Source: Sphingomonas brevis
GTDB lineage: Bacteria; Pseudomonadota; Alphaproteobacteria; Sphingomonadales; Sphingomonadaceae
Direction: 5' to 3'
Assembly (NCBI RefSeq): GCF_023516505.1
Contig: NZ_JAMGBB010000001.1
Coordinates: forward strand, 2,155,001-2,219,000
DNA length: 64,000 bases
Shown here: positions 17,482 through 25,586 of the stretch, in pieces
Layout: each line of letters opens with the position of its first letter
Numbering within the stretch: the stretch's first letter is position 1
Made by a program: the position numbers and the translations under genes
The notes under the pieces: generated by a model
Databases searched by the model: none
The model's input: the letters and a program-made list of their open reading frames with translations, nothing else
Told to the model about the DNA's origin: nothing

Positions 17482-18303
17482 ATGCCTTTCCGCAAAGCGT
17501 GGATTTATGTGCTGGCGCTGCTGGTGCTGACGTTCGTTGCCTTTTGGCCGAGCTATTTGAGCAAGCTCCCGGAGGCAAAGACGGCCCATCATTTCCACGC
17601 CGCGAGCGCGGTGCTGTGGACCATCCTCGCCATCGTCCAGAGCTGGACCATCCATCACGACCGAATGGCCCTGCACCGCAAGACGGGCCTGGCGATCTTT
17701 CTCCTCTTCCCCCTGTTCCTGGTCGCGGGGATGTGGGTCATTCATGTCGAGGCGACGACCCTTGCGGCTGGCGTCACCGATCCGGACAATTTGGTCATCG
17801 CCCAGTTCGGTTTCTTCGATCCGCTAGCCAACATCGGTTTCGCGGCGTTGTTCTGGGGTGGCCTCAAATATCGCCACAAGGTCCATCTGCACGCCCGTTA
17901 CATGCTCGGCACGGTGCTGTTCGTCGTCGCGCCGATCATTTGGCGGCTGCTCGAAAACTTCGTCCCTTTCTTCAACAATGATACGCCGGAAACGGCCTAC
18001 CGCTTTTCCTATGCCATGGCCGCGGGGAATGCGGGAACGATTGCCATTGCTCTTTATCTATATTCGCTCGCCCCCAAGCATGGCCGCCCATTCCTCATCG
18101 TTGCCGGCTTCGCCGCGGCGCAGGAGATCACCTTCGAAACGTTGGGCCGCATTCCCGCCTGGGCGCCAATGTTCGCGAGCGTGTCCGAAACGAACCTGCC
18201 GTTCCTGCTGTTGCTGACCGGTATCGCCAGTCTCGGCATCGCCTGGCACGGATGGGTCGCCGGCGCCCGTCCCGGCGCGCCGCAGGCAGCAGTCGCGGCG
18301 TGA
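17482..18303 (+). CDS. Multi-pass membrane protein of unknown function
   Basis: Starting at the ATG at 17482, which has GAGGGGG just upstream, the protein has 273 residues with about seven hydrophobic segments, such as WIYVLALLVLTFVAFW, AIFLLFPLFLVAGMWVI and LGTVLFVVAPIIW. Several histidines sit at the helix ends (AKTAHHFHAAS, TIHHDRMALHRKTG, VHLHARYM), which could bind haem or metal, but I cannot name the family. A longer frame from 17410 begins inside a class A repeat and is rejected. It lies between hutU and hutH with a repeat on each side, so it may be an insertion into the hut cluster and not a histidine transporter. Confidence 0.8.
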   Translation: MPFRKAWIYVLALLVLTFVAFWPSYLSKLPEAKTAHHFHAASAVLWTILAIVQSWTIHHDRMALHRKTGLAIFLLFPLFLVAGMWVIHVEATTLAAGVTDPDNLVIAQFGFFDPLANIGFAALFWGGLKYRHKVHLHARYMLGTVLFVVAPIIWRLLENFVPFFNNDTPETAYRFSYAMAAGNAGTIAIALYLYSLAPKHGRPFLIVAGFAAAQEITFETLGRIPAWAPMFASVSETNLPFLLLLTGIASLGIAWHGWVAGARPGAPQAAVAA

Positions 18304-18331
18304 AGCAAGGGCTATCTCCAATTTCAACGGC

Positions 18332-18426
18332 CGTCACGCCAGCGAAGGCTGGCATCCATGTCTGAGAAGTGCTGTGAGCGAGACAGAATCGCATAAACAT
18401 GGACCCCAGCCTTCGCCGGGGTGACG
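18332..18426. repeat. Intergenic palindromic repeat, class C
   Basis: The left part CGTCACGCCAGCGAAGGCTGG and the right part CCAGCCTTCGCCGGGGTGACG are inverted, with inner ATCCATGT and ACATGGA also complementary. A second copy of this class is at 63731. The right end runs into the start region of hutH, making the GTG at 18421 an unlikely start. Confidence 0.8.
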
Positions 18427-18438
18427 AATTGGGTGAAA

Positions 18439-19941
18439 ATGCTGACCTTGAATCCCGAAGCCATCGACCTCGCTGCCCTTCGCCAGCTTTGGGCCGGCGC
18501 TGCCGCCTCCCTCGACAACGCCAGCATGGACCGAGTCCGTGCCGCCGCCGCGTCGGTCGAGCGGATCGTCGCCAGCGGCGAGACCGTTTACGGAATCAAC
18601 ACCGGCTTCGGCCTGCTCGCCAACACCCGCATCCCGCCCGAGAGGCTGGCCGAGCTGCAGCGCAACCTGATCCTGTCCCATTCGTGCGGGCTCGGCGACA
18701 TGCTTCCGCGCCACACGGTGCGGCTGATGATCGTCCTGAAGCTGCTCGGCCTGGGCCGCGGCTTTTCCGGCGTTCGCCCGCTGGTGATCGAAGCGCTCCA
18801 GGCGCTGCTCGACAAGGACGCCATGCCGCTGATCCCGGCGCAGGGCAGTGTGGGCGCCAGCGGAGATCTCGCGCCGCTTGCCCATTTGATCGCCGCTTTG
18901 CTTGGCGAGGGCCGGATCGACGTCGCTGGCGATGTTCTTCCGGCGAAAGACGCGCTCGCCAGGCTTGGCATGTCGCCGCTGGAACTTGGCCCCAAGGAAG
19001 GCCTTGCCCTCATCAACGGCACCCAGGCCTCGACCGCAATTGCGCTTGATGCGCTGTTCACGGCGGAACGGGTGTTCGGCGCGGCGCTCGGCGCCGGCGC
19101 CCTGTCGATCGATGCGCTGAAGGGCTCCATCAAGCCGTTCGACCCGCGCATCTCGGCCGCGCGAGGCCAGCCAGGCCAGATCCGCGTCGCCGCGGAAATT
19201 CGCGCGCTTCTCGACGGCTCCGAGATCCTTGCCAGCCACGGCCGGTGCGGCAAGGTGCAGGACCCATATAGCTTCCGCTGCCAGCCGCAGGTGATGGGCG
19301 CCGCGCTCGACCTGCTCGTCAATGCCGCGCGCACCCTGACCATCGAAGCGGGCGCGGTTACCGACAATCCGATCGTCTTCGAGGATGAGGATACGGCGAT
19401 CAGCGGGGGTAATTTCCACGCCCAGCCGGTCGCCTTCGCGGCCGACATCATCGCCATGGCGATGTGCGAGGTCGGATCGATTTCCGAACGCCGCACCGCA
19501 GTCCTGATCGACCCCAAGATGAGCGGGCTTCCGGCCTTCCTGGTCGATGATGGCGGAGCCAATTCGGGGCTGATGATCCCTCAGGTCACGCAAGCCGCAC
19601 TCGTCGCTGAGAACCGCAGCCTGGCCTTCCCGGCCAGCGTCGATTCCGTGCCGACCAGCGCCGGGCAGGAGGACCATGTCTCGATGGCGCCGATTGCCGC
19701 TCGCAAGGCGGCACAGATTGCGAAGAATGTCGCGGGGATCGTCGGCGTCGAGCTGATCGCCGCGGCCCAGGGCGTCGACTATCACGCGCCGCTTAAGACC
19801 AGCCCGAAGCTGCAATTGCTCCACGCCAACGTCCGAGGCCTCAGCCCGCGGCTCGAAACCGACCGCTACTGGGCCGATGAAATGGCGGCGCTGCAGTCGG
19901 CCGTGCTGAAGGGAGAGGCGGCCTCCCCCTTCAGCATCTAG
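18439..19941 (+). CDS. hutH: Histidine ammonia-lyase
   Basis: This is the first enzyme of histidine degradation, eliminating ammonia to form urocanate. The start is set at the ATG at 18439, giving 500 residues; the frame is open to a GTG at 18421 that lies in a repeat. The MIO cofactor tripeptide Ala-Ser-Gly is at residues 140-142 within GSVGASGDLAPLAH. Other expected segments are YGINTGFG near residue 50 and the KVQDPYSFRCQPQVMG block near residue 275, and DNPIVF near 315. It is the last gene of the rightward hut genes. Confidence 0.97.
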   Translation: MLTLNPEAIDLAALRQLWAGAAASLDNASMDRVRAAAASVERIVASGETVYGINTGFGLLANTRIPPERLAELQRNLILSHSCGLGDMLPRHTVRLMIVLKLLGLGRGFSGVRPLVIEALQALLDKDAMPLIPAQGSVGASGDLAPLAHLIAALLGEGRIDVAGDVLPAKDALARLGMSPLELGPKEGLALINGTQASTAIALDALFTAERVFGAALGAGALSIDALKGSIKPFDPRISAARGQPGQIRVAAEIRALLDGSEILASHGRCGKVQDPYSFRCQPQVMGAALDLLVNAARTLTIEAGAVTDNPIVFEDEDTAISGGNFHAQPVAFAADIIAMAMCEVGSISERRTAVLIDPKMSGLPAFLVDDGGANSGLMIPQVTQAALVAENRSLAFPASVDSVPTSAGQEDHVSMAPIAARKAAQIAKNVAGIVGVELIAAAQGVDYHAPLKTSPKLQLLHANVRGLSPRLETDRYWADEMAALQSAVLKGEAASPFSI

Positions 19942-19947
19942 ACGGCG

Positions 19948-20358
19948 CTACTTCTCGCCGAGTGCCGTCAGGATCTGGGCCGCCGTGCGCGGGCCGATCG
20001 TCGTGGTATCGGTATGGGTGGCGATCATCGTCCGAAACTCGATGCTCGCCCGCGGGCCGGTCGACAGTCCCATCTTTTTGGCGGCGGCGTCCACCGCATC
20101 GTCCTGCGCCTTGGTCGTGACCGGGTTGATCACCAGATAGTCCCAACTGTCGCCCGATGTGTGGACATAGATTTGCGCTGGCGCGACGCCGGCGGCGATG
20201 GCTGCCTGGTCCTGCTTTGCCATCCATTTGAGCAGCGCGACCTGCTGGCCGGGCGCGGCTCGATAGAGCGATGCGATATGTTCGGGCGCATCCTGGCCAA
20301 TTGCAGGCACGGCGAGTGCGCATGCGGCCGCTGCCGCAAGTATCAGCTTCGATTTCAT
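19948..20358 (-). CDS. Exported protein of unknown function (136 aa)
   Basis: A clear signal peptide (MKSKLILAAAAACALAVPAIGQ) precedes a roughly 115-residue mature domain with a GDSWDYLVINP segment and many alanines and threonines. I do not recognise a named domain. The ATG has AAAGGG immediately upstream. It converges on hutH with six bases between the stops, and a second exported small protein follows upstream on the same strand. Probably periplasmic. Confidence 0.72.
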   Translation of the reverse strand: MKSKLILAAAAACALAVPAIGQDAPEHIASLYRAAPGQQVALLKWMAKQDQAAIAAGVAPAQIYVHTSGDSWDYLVINPVTTKAQDDAVDAAAKKMGLSTGPRASIEFRTMIATHTDTTTIGPRTAAQILTALGEK

Positions 20359-20506
20359 CCCTTTTGCCCCTTGATCGGCGCCCCCGCGCTACTGCAGCCA
20401 GTCTTGTGACGGGCTGGCCAGCTCTCTCCACGGACGCGCCACAGATGGGGGGATCGGCGCTGCGCGTTAACAGAAATTTAATAAAGTGCGCAAGTCGGGC
20501 AAGCGG

Positions 20507-20905
20507 TTAGTCGACGATCCGGGTCCAGCGTTGTTCCTTGCAGAACAGGCCCAGCACCGCGCAGCCCTTGACCACCATCGTGTTGCTGCCGAGCTGGCGG
20601 ACGGTCGCCGAGCCACGGATGTTGCGCTTCGGCTCGAACGCCTGTCCCTTGTAAAGGCCGCCGCCGGTAGGCTTGAGGTCGGTCAGGATCCGGGTGCCCA
20701 GCAGCTGCCGGCCATTGTCGGCGACCTTGTCGCGGTTGTGCTGGCTGGCCCAGCTGACCGTGCCGCAATAGGCCTGTCCGCAACGGTCGACGGTAACGAT
20801 TACGCTGCGCTTGGGATTGGTCCATTTGCCTTCAAGCGACTGCGCGGCCAGCGCCGAGGGCGCAGCCACAAGCATCGAGACGGCAAGAATCAATATCTGT
20901 TTCAT
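20507..20905 (-). CDS. DUF2147-type exported protein
   Basis: The start at 20905 gives 132 residues with a signal peptide ending at ALAAQS. The mature part LEGKWTNPKRSVIVTVDRCG..YCGTVSWAS has the pattern of DUF2147 proteins: a small beta-barrel-like domain with two cysteines near the N-terminus that could pair, and a C-terminal KGCAVLGLFCKEQRWTRI with two more. Longer frame to 21001 would replace the signal peptide start and is rejected. The function of this family is not established. Confidence 0.82.
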   Translation of the reverse strand: MKQILILAVSMLVAAPSALAAQSLEGKWTNPKRSVIVTVDRCGQAYCGTVSWASQHNRDKVADNGRQLLGTRILTDLKPTGGGLYKGQAFEPKRNIRGSATVRQLGSNTMVVKGCAVLGLFCKEQRWTRIVD

Positions 20906-21005
20906 CGGCCGCCCAATGACAGCGCAATGTGACGGAAATGGTGCCGCCAGCTTGACTCGACATGAACGGGCTCGGCCGGTCCCGCCGAAAGTATCGCTCA
21001 TCGAG

Positions 21006-21024
21006 GCTATTGATAATCATTCGC
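21006..21024 (+). promoter_or_regulatory. Fur-box-like site upstream of PepSY gene
   Basis: The 19 bases GCTATTGATAATCATTCGC match the classical Fur consensus (three GATAAT units) at 15 of 19 positions, including the uninterrupted core GATAATCATT. It lies about 45 bases upstream of the PepSY gene start, where a repressor would block the promoter. This suggests iron-dependent repression. Confidence 0.5.
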
Positions 21025-21068
21025 AGCAAAGCTAGGCCTTGCTCGAATCACGGCCTTAGCGAGTTCCC

Positions 21069-22145
21069 ATGAAATTGCTGTCCATCCTGCACCGCTGGAG
21101 CGGCGGTTTCGTCGGCCTCCTGCTCGCCATCCTCGGTTTGAGCGGCATCATCCTGGTGTGGAAGGACAGCTGGATTTCGCTCCCCGGCGCGCGCGACCCG
21201 CTGGTCGCGAACGTCGAGACCCTTGGCCAGATCGCCGAGCGCGAGGCGGCGGCAGGCGCGACCCGGATCACCTTTCCAAGCGACGATTTCGGCCTGATCC
21301 AGGTCGGCCGCGACGGTGGCGCCGGTGCCTACCTCAACCAGCACGGCGATACGGTCGCCACCTGGACCAGTCAGTGGCAGCGGCCGGAGCTGTGGATTTT
21401 CGACCTCCATCACCATCTTTTCTACGGCGAAACCGGCGAGACCATCGCCGGTGCCGCCGGGGTGTTCGGCCTGCTGTTCGTGATCAGCGGCATTTTCCTC
21501 TGGCTGCGCAGTCGCAGCCGCTGGCGTCCTCGCCTGCTTCCCAGGAAGTTCCAGCCGGGCCCGATTGTCATCCACCACCGCGACATCGGCATCCTTCTCG
21601 CGCCTCTGCTGCTGCTGACCTTCCTCACCGGAACGGGCATGGTGTTCAAGCAAGCGGCCGGTGCGGTGCTAAGTCCATGGGGCAAGCTTGACGGCCGACC
21701 CAAGCCGCTGGAAGTCGCCCCGGCCCATGGCCCCGCACCGATTGCGGCGATGCTGGCCGAGGCCAGGGTCCGCTTCCCCGACGCCGCCCTTCGCCGTGTC
21801 ACGCTTCCCGGCAAGCCGGGCCAACCCTGGTCGGTGACCATGCGCCAGCCGTTCGAATGGTCGGCCAACGGACGCACGCGCTTGACCTTCGACGGTACCG
21901 GCAATCTGGTGAAAGTCGATAATCCGGCCGCGGGCAGCCAGGCGGCCTCGATTTACGAGAAATTCCTGCCGCTCCACAGCGCCAAGGTCGGCGGCTTCGC
22001 CTGGCAGCTGGTGATGACCCTCTCCGGCCTAGGCCTCACCATCCTCGGAACCTTCGCCTGCCTGTCCTTCTGGTTCCGCAAGGCCAGGAAGCGCCGCCGG
22101 CCGGAAATTGCCAAGGCCGGGCTCGAAGTCGCCGCCGCGGGCTAG
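21069..22145 (+). CDS. PepSY-associated transmembrane protein
   Basis: The 358-residue protein starts LLSILHRWSGGFVGLLLAIL, the first of about four membrane helices arranged as in PepSY_TM proteins. Conserved features are LHRW, the DLHHHLFYGETGE motif around residues 115-125, IHHRDIGIL near 180 and a final helix around residues 310-340. Two periplasmic PepSY-like regions lie between the helices (TFPSDDFGLIQVG; RFPDAALRRVTLP). Such proteins often accompany siderophore receptors and are thought to help ferric-siderophore reduction in the inner membrane. A Fur-like box upstream supports an iron role. No TonB receptor gene is adjacent. Its stop overlaps the stop of the convergent GST gene. Confidence 0.88.
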   Translation: MKLLSILHRWSGGFVGLLLAILGLSGIILVWKDSWISLPGARDPLVANVETLGQIAEREAAAGATRITFPSDDFGLIQVGRDGGAGAYLNQHGDTVATWTSQWQRPELWIFDLHHHLFYGETGETIAGAAGVFGLLFVISGIFLWLRSRSRWRPRLLPRKFQPGPIVIHHRDIGILLAPLLLLTFLTGTGMVFKQAAGAVLSPWGKLDGRPKPLEVAPAHGPAPIAAMLAEARVRFPDAALRRVTLPGKPGQPWSVTMRQPFEWSANGRTRLTFDGTGNLVKVDNPAAGSQAASIYEKFLPLHSAKVGGFAWQLVMTLSGLGLTILGTFACLSFWFRKARKRRRPEIAKAGLEVAAAG

Positions 22146-23014
22146 TCCAAATCGGCGGAGCTGTGCCGCTCGCGGATGAAGTCCGGATCGTTTTCCGGCT
22201 TGCGATTGACCCGGCGGCCGCGCTGCACGGCTGGCCGAGAGCCGACTTCCTCGGTCCAGCGCATCACATTCCTGTAATCGGGCAGGCCCAGGAACTCCGA
22301 CGCGCCGGCATAGCCCTGGCCCAGCGCCACCGCGCCGTACCATGGGAAGATCGCCATGTCGGCGATGCTGTAATCTTCGCCAGCCACATAGCGATGATCG
22401 GCGAGGTGCCGGTCGAGCACATCATACTGCCGCTTGGTCTCCATGGCGTAGCGGTCGATCGCATATTGGATCTTTACCGGCGCATAGACGTAGAAATGGC
22501 CAAAGCCGCCACCGAGAAACGGCGCCGATCCCATCTGCCAGAACAGCCAGCTCAGCGCCTCGGTCCGCGCTGCCGGGTCCTTGGGCAGGAACGCATCGAA
22601 CTTTTCTGCAAGGTAAAGCAGGATTGCCCCGCTTTCGAATATCCGCTGCGGCTTGTCGGGATTGGACCGGTCGAGAAGCGCCGGGATCTTCGAATTGGGG
22701 TTCAGCTCGACGAAGCCCGAACCGAACTGGTCGCCTTCCATGATGTCGATGTACCAGGCGTCATATTCGGCGCCTGAATGGCCCGCGGCCAGCAGCTCTT
22801 CCAGCATGATGCTGACCTTCTGCCCGTTGGGCGTGCCAAGCGAATAAAGTTGCAGCGGATGCGTCCCGACCGGCAGCGCCTTGTCATGGGTCGGTCCGGC
22901 GATCGGCCGATTGGTGCTGGCGAACTGGCCTCCGCTGGGGCTTTCCCAGGTCCAAACCTTGGGCGGGGCATAATCGGCTGGGAGGGATGGGATTTTCTCG
23001 GGGGCGTCGGCCAT
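22142..23014 (-). CDS. yghU: YghU-type glutathione S-transferase / disulfide reductase
   Basis: The 290-residue protein starts at the ATG at 23014 behind GAAGGA. The sequence TNRPIAGPTH, LPVGTHPLQLYSLGTPNGQKVSIMLEELL and ELNPNSKIPALLD is the N-terminal thioredoxin-fold domain of the Nu-class glutathione transferase YghU. The C-terminal all-helical domain contains LGGGFGHFYVYAP and DRHLADHRYVAGEDYSIADMAIFPW. Nu-class enzymes reduce disulfide-bonded substrates and peroxides with glutathione in the cytoplasm. The function is inferred from the close motif match; the cellular substrate is unknown. A longer frame to 23065 lacks a ribosome binding site. Confidence 0.93.
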   Translation of the reverse strand: MADAPEKIPSLPADYAPPKVWTWESPSGGQFASTNRPIAGPTHDKALPVGTHPLQLYSLGTPNGQKVSIMLEELLAAGHSGAEYDAWYIDIMEGDQFGSGFVELNPNSKIPALLDRSNPDKPQRIFESGAILLYLAEKFDAFLPKDPAARTEALSWLFWQMGSAPFLGGGFGHFYVYAPVKIQYAIDRYAMETKRQYDVLDRHLADHRYVAGEDYSIADMAIFPWYGAVALGQGYAGASEFLGLPDYRNVMRWTEEVGSRPAVQRGRRVNRKPENDPDFIRERHSSADLD

Positions 23015-23089
23015 TGCTATTCCTTCACGTCGGTCCGCGGCGGGAAATGGGTACGCGATCTGCAACCGGCAAGGGTATGGGCCCAGCGA

Positions 23090-23470
23090 TCAAATGGCGC
23101 GTGTCAGCATCAGCCCGAGAGCGGCGGCGAGCAGCGAGAGGATGACCGACGCCGCGACATAGAGGCCGGCCTGCATAAGTGCCCCGCGCTCCCAAAGCGT
23201 CAGCGCATCGAGGCTGAAGGCGGAAAAAGTGGTGAACCCGCCAAGCACGCCAGTTGTCAGGAACAGGCGCATATTGTGCCCGGTCTCCATGGCTCCGAAC
23301 ATTCCGGCAAGCAGGCCGATCAGGAAACTTCCGGCGACGTTCACCACCATCGTCCACCATGGAAAGCCCGGGCCCATCAGCGCGAAGCCGGCCCGGTTCA
23401 CTCCATGCCGTGCCATCGCGCCCAATCCGCCGCCGATGAATACCAGCAAATAGCCGAGCGCATTGGGCAT
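23090..23470 (-). CDS. crcB: Fluoride ion channel CrcB/Fluc
   Basis: The 126-residue protein has four membrane helices. The signatures of the Fluc channel are present: IGGGLGAMARHGVN at the N-terminus, VVNVAGSFLIGLLAG for the channel asparagine, and TTGVLGGFTTFSAFSLD for the phenylalanine box and central sodium region. It exports fluoride from the cytoplasm as an antiparallel dimer. The start ATG at 23470 overlaps the TGA of the upstream DUF808 gene by one base (TGATG), so the two are likely translationally coupled. No fluoride riboswitch was recognised. Confidence 0.96.
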   Translation of the reverse strand: MPNALGYLLVFIGGGLGAMARHGVNRAGFALMGPGFPWWTMVVNVAGSFLIGLLAGMFGAMETGHNMRLFLTTGVLGGFTTFSAFSLDALTLWERGALMQAGLYVAASVILSLLAAALGLMLTRAI

Positions 23471-24423
23471 CAGTCGACGATCAGCTCTTCGGGATGCTTG
23501 GTAAGCTGGCGGACGATCACCACGATGATCCCGCCGATGAGGATGCCGACGATCGCCGATGCGATCGCGCTCGACAGCCAATGGACGATGGCGTGCAATG
23601 GCCCGAAATATTCGGCGATCGCGGTGGCGGTGTCATGCACCACATGCGGCAGCGTTTCGAAGCCCAGCTCCTCGATCCCGTGCAGCAGGATCCCGCCGCC
23701 GACCCACAGCATCGCCGCGGTGCCGATCCCCGACAGGCCCGTCAGCAGCTTCGGGACGACATGGACCAGCATATTGCCGACGGCCCGGGCGCCGGCATTG
23801 CTCCGTTCCGCCAGGTGCAGGCCGATATCGTCCAGTTTCACGATCAGCGCGACCACTCCATAAACGCCGAACGTGATCGCCACCGCCACGACGATCAGCG
23901 CGAAGGCGGTCTGCAAAACGGTCAGATGCTCAAGGTTGGCCAGCGCGATCGCCATGATCTCCGCCGACAGGATGAGGTCGGTGCGGATCGCGCCCTTGAC
24001 CTGCAGCCGTTCGAGCTCGGCCGGGTCGACCATCGCGTCGACCAGCTGCTCCTCGTGCTGATGCTCGTGCAGCAACGTCTCGAGGATCTTCTCGGTCGCT
24101 TCGAAGGCAAGATAGGCGCCGCCGATCATCAGCAATGGCGTGATGAGGAACGGCGCGAAGGCGGTCAGCAGCAGCGCCGCCGGTAGCAGGAACAGCAATT
24201 TATTCTTGATGCTGCCCCAGGCGATCTTGCCGATGATCGGCAGCTCGCGCTCCGGCGCCAGGCCGATGACGTATCGCGGGGTCACCGCGGTATCGTCGAT
24301 CACCACGCCGGCGGCCTTGGTGCTCGCCTTGCCGGCGGCTCCGGCGACATCGTCGAGCGAGGAGGCGGCGAGCTTGGCGATGGTCGCGACATCGTCGAGC
24401 AGCGCGATCAATCCGGACGGCAT
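23470..24423 (-). CDS. DUF808 (YedI-like) inner-membrane protein
   Basis: The start at 24423 follows AGAGGA and gives 317 residues. The N-terminus MPSGLIALLDDVATIAKLAA.SLDDVAGAAGKASTKAAGVVIDDTAVTPRYV is characteristic of DUF808 proteins, followed by hydrophobic segments near residues 75-115, 155-200, 255-275 and 285-310. The LIALLDD segment and the PRYV region are the best conserved. The biochemical role is unknown. It is coupled to crcB by a TGATG overlap, which suggests a membrane or ion-stress association, but that is inference. Confidence 0.9.
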   Translation of the reverse strand: MPSGLIALLDDVATIAKLAASSLDDVAGAAGKASTKAAGVVIDDTAVTPRYVIGLAPERELPIIGKIAWGSIKNKLLFLLPAALLLTAFAPFLITPLLMIGGAYLAFEATEKILETLLHEHQHEEQLVDAMVDPAELERLQVKGAIRTDLILSAEIMAIALANLEHLTVLQTAFALIVVAVAITFGVYGVVALIVKLDDIGLHLAERSNAGARAVGNMLVHVVPKLLTGLSGIGTAAMLWVGGGILLHGIEELGFETLPHVVHDTATAIAEYFGPLHAIVHWLSSAIASAIVGILIGGIIVVIVRQLTKHPEELIVD

Positions 24424-24517
24424 TGGGTTCCTCTTAGGTTGGTCGCGTGGGTTAGCCGACTGAACCCGCCATGGCGAGGAGGGAAAATGGATGGCTTGCC
24501 TGAATAATGCCAAATCC

Positions 24518-24550
24518 TAATGGCCGCTTTCGACCCATTGCGGTCATTAG
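24518..24550. repeat. Short palindromic repeat, class E, copy 1
   Basis: CTAATGGCCGC and GCGGTCATTAG form an 11-base stem with one mismatch around the loop TTTCGACCCATT. Three further copies with the same loop lie at 24845, 24964 and 27292. On the minus strand in one frame it reads Arg-Asn-Gly-Ser-Lys, a familiar sign of this repeat type in spurious proteins. Confidence 0.8.
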
Positions 24551-24572
24551 TGATGTCCGGCAATTCTGGCCA

Positions 24573-24848
24573 ATGACCGAGACAGCATGTGTCGTTTGCC
24601 CGCACGTCCTCGCCAACGAGCGACCCGTTCGGCTGCTAGTCCGTCATGGCGATGGAACGTGGCAAGCTACATGCGGCGAGCGCGACCACGCCGAGGATTG
24701 CTCCGATTTTGAAGTGGTTGGCGTCAATCATCTTTTCGAACGGCAATCCGACATTACGACCTTCGAGACGCTAGGCCCGGAACAAATGGCCGAATGGTCC
24801 CAGGGACGATGGACTGTCTCCCCGTTCGACGAGGACGACGCGACCTAA
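24573..24848 (+). CDS. Small hypothetical cysteine-containing protein (91 aa)
   Basis: Starting at the ATG at 24573, the protein begins MTETACVVCPHVLANERPVR and continues WQATCGERDHAEDC, giving five cysteines that could bind zinc, then DFEVVGVNHLFERQSDITTF. I recall similar short proteins in proteobacteria but cannot assign a domain name or function. The longer frame from 24507 is encoded by a class E repeat and is rejected. The stop codon lies inside another class E repeat. The gene is bracketed by repeats on both sides. Confidence 0.65.
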   Translation: MTETACVVCPHVLANERPVRLLVRHGDGTWQATCGERDHAEDCSDFEVVGVNHLFERQSDITTFETLGPEQMAEWSQGRWTVSPFDEDDAT

Positions 24849-24878
24849 TGTCCGCTTTCCACCCATTGCGGACATTAG
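24845..24878. repeat. Short palindromic repeat, class E, copy 2
   Basis: CTAATGTCCGC and GCGGACATTAG are exact complements (11 bases) around TTTCCACCCATT. The stop codon of the preceding small gene is part of the left arm. Confidence 0.85.
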
Positions 24879-24886
24879 CTCTTACT

Positions 24887-24954
24887 CGTCATTCCCGCGG
24901 AAGCGGGAACCTAGCAAAGGGAAGACTGGGTCCCCGCTTTCGCGGGGATGACGA
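24887..24954. repeat. Intergenic palindromic repeat, class A
   Basis: CGTCATTCCCGCGGAAGCGGG at the left pairs with CCCCGCTTTCGCGGGGATGACG at the right, with each half also forming its own hairpin. It lies between two class E repeats. Confidence 0.85.
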
Positions 24955-24963
24955 TATTTGAAT

Positions 24964-24992
24964 ATGTCCGCTTTCCACCCATTGCGGTGATT
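24964..24992. repeat. Short palindromic repeat, class E, copy 3 (degraded right arm)
   Basis: ATGTCCGC, the loop TTTCCACCCATT and GCGG are intact, but the right arm continues TGATT where GCGGACAT would be expected, so only four bases of the stem are perfect. Confidence 0.7.
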
Positions 24993-25017
24993 GCCGCGGG
25001 CGCGCTAGCAGCGGCGG

Positions 25018-25278
25018 ATGGATCTGGACGCTTTGCTGCACCACTATTTCGGCACATCGGCCGTGACGGATGCTTCGCCGGCGATGCAGGCCGCTGGCCT
25101 CGACCGGCTGCGGGTCGATTTCGGCCTTGAAAGCGATCGATCGCGACGGTTCGCGCTCTGGTCGCTCCTTTATATGCTCGGGCAGGCGCCCGACCTCGAT
25201 GTGGCGTTCAAGGAGGAAGCCGACCGCGAAGCGGCGCGCAACCTGATGGACCTGCTCGCTGCCTCCGACGAAGGTTAG
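25018..25278 (+). CDS. Small conserved hypothetical protein (86 aa)
   Basis: The protein MDLDALLHHYFGTSAV... is acidic and predicted all-helical, with SDRSRRFALWSLLYMLGQAPDLDVAF in the middle and no signal peptide. I take it as a conserved sphingomonad-type protein because of its good codon use and complete fit between repeats, but its function is unknown. It is followed after four bases by a convergent 59-residue zinc-ribbon-like gene. Confidence 0.68.
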   Translation: MDLDALLHHYFGTSAVTDASPAMQAAGLDRLRVDFGLESDRSRRFALWSLLYMLGQAPDLDVAFKEEADREAARNLMDLLAASDEG

Positions 25279-25282
25279 GCCG

Positions 25283-25462
25283 TCAGTCCCGAGGTCGAGG
25301 CCTGCGCTTGCCCTTGGTTCGGCTTGTCAGGTGGAAGAGCCGGCAGCGATCGCAACGGTACATGCGCAATTGCCAATCAGAGCGCCGAACGACGATGAGC
25401 GCCTCCTCCTCCGATCGATAAGAGGCTTTCCTGGCGCAGATGCTCTGCCTGGTGCGCTTCAT
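25283..25462 (-). CDS. Very small basic CxxC protein (59 aa)
   Basis: This gene was found by reading the minus strand. ATG at 25462 to TGA at 25283 encodes MKRTRQSICARKASYRSEEE, then ALIVVRRSDWQLRMYRCDRC, then RLFHLTSRTKGKRRPRPRD. The pattern C-x5-Y-x-S-x2-EA, then YxCxxCxxFHLTS, resembles small zinc-ribbon proteins that I associate with sphingomonads and relatives. The basic tail could contact nucleic acid. A GAGG precedes the start but very closely. It fills most of the otherwise empty stretch between the 86-residue gene and the helicase. Function unknown. Confidence 0.66.
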   Translation of the reverse strand: MKRTRQSICARKASYRSEEEALIVVRRSDWQLRMYRCDRCRLFHLTSRTKGKRRPRPRD

Positions 25463-25586
25463 GCCTCGTTATCGGGTCGGGCCAGCTGGACGGCAATGGC
25501 AGTTTTCCTCCCATTCCCGCCACTAGGCCCGGCAATTCCCAGCCCCGCCTATCGCTTCGACGCAATTGCGAGTAGGCGCTCATCCC

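Noticed and set aside
23090-24423. Fluoride riboswitch before the crcB/DUF808 pair
   Set aside because: No matching pseudoknot-like conserved sequence was seen in the 149 bases upstream of DUF808, which contain a repeat.
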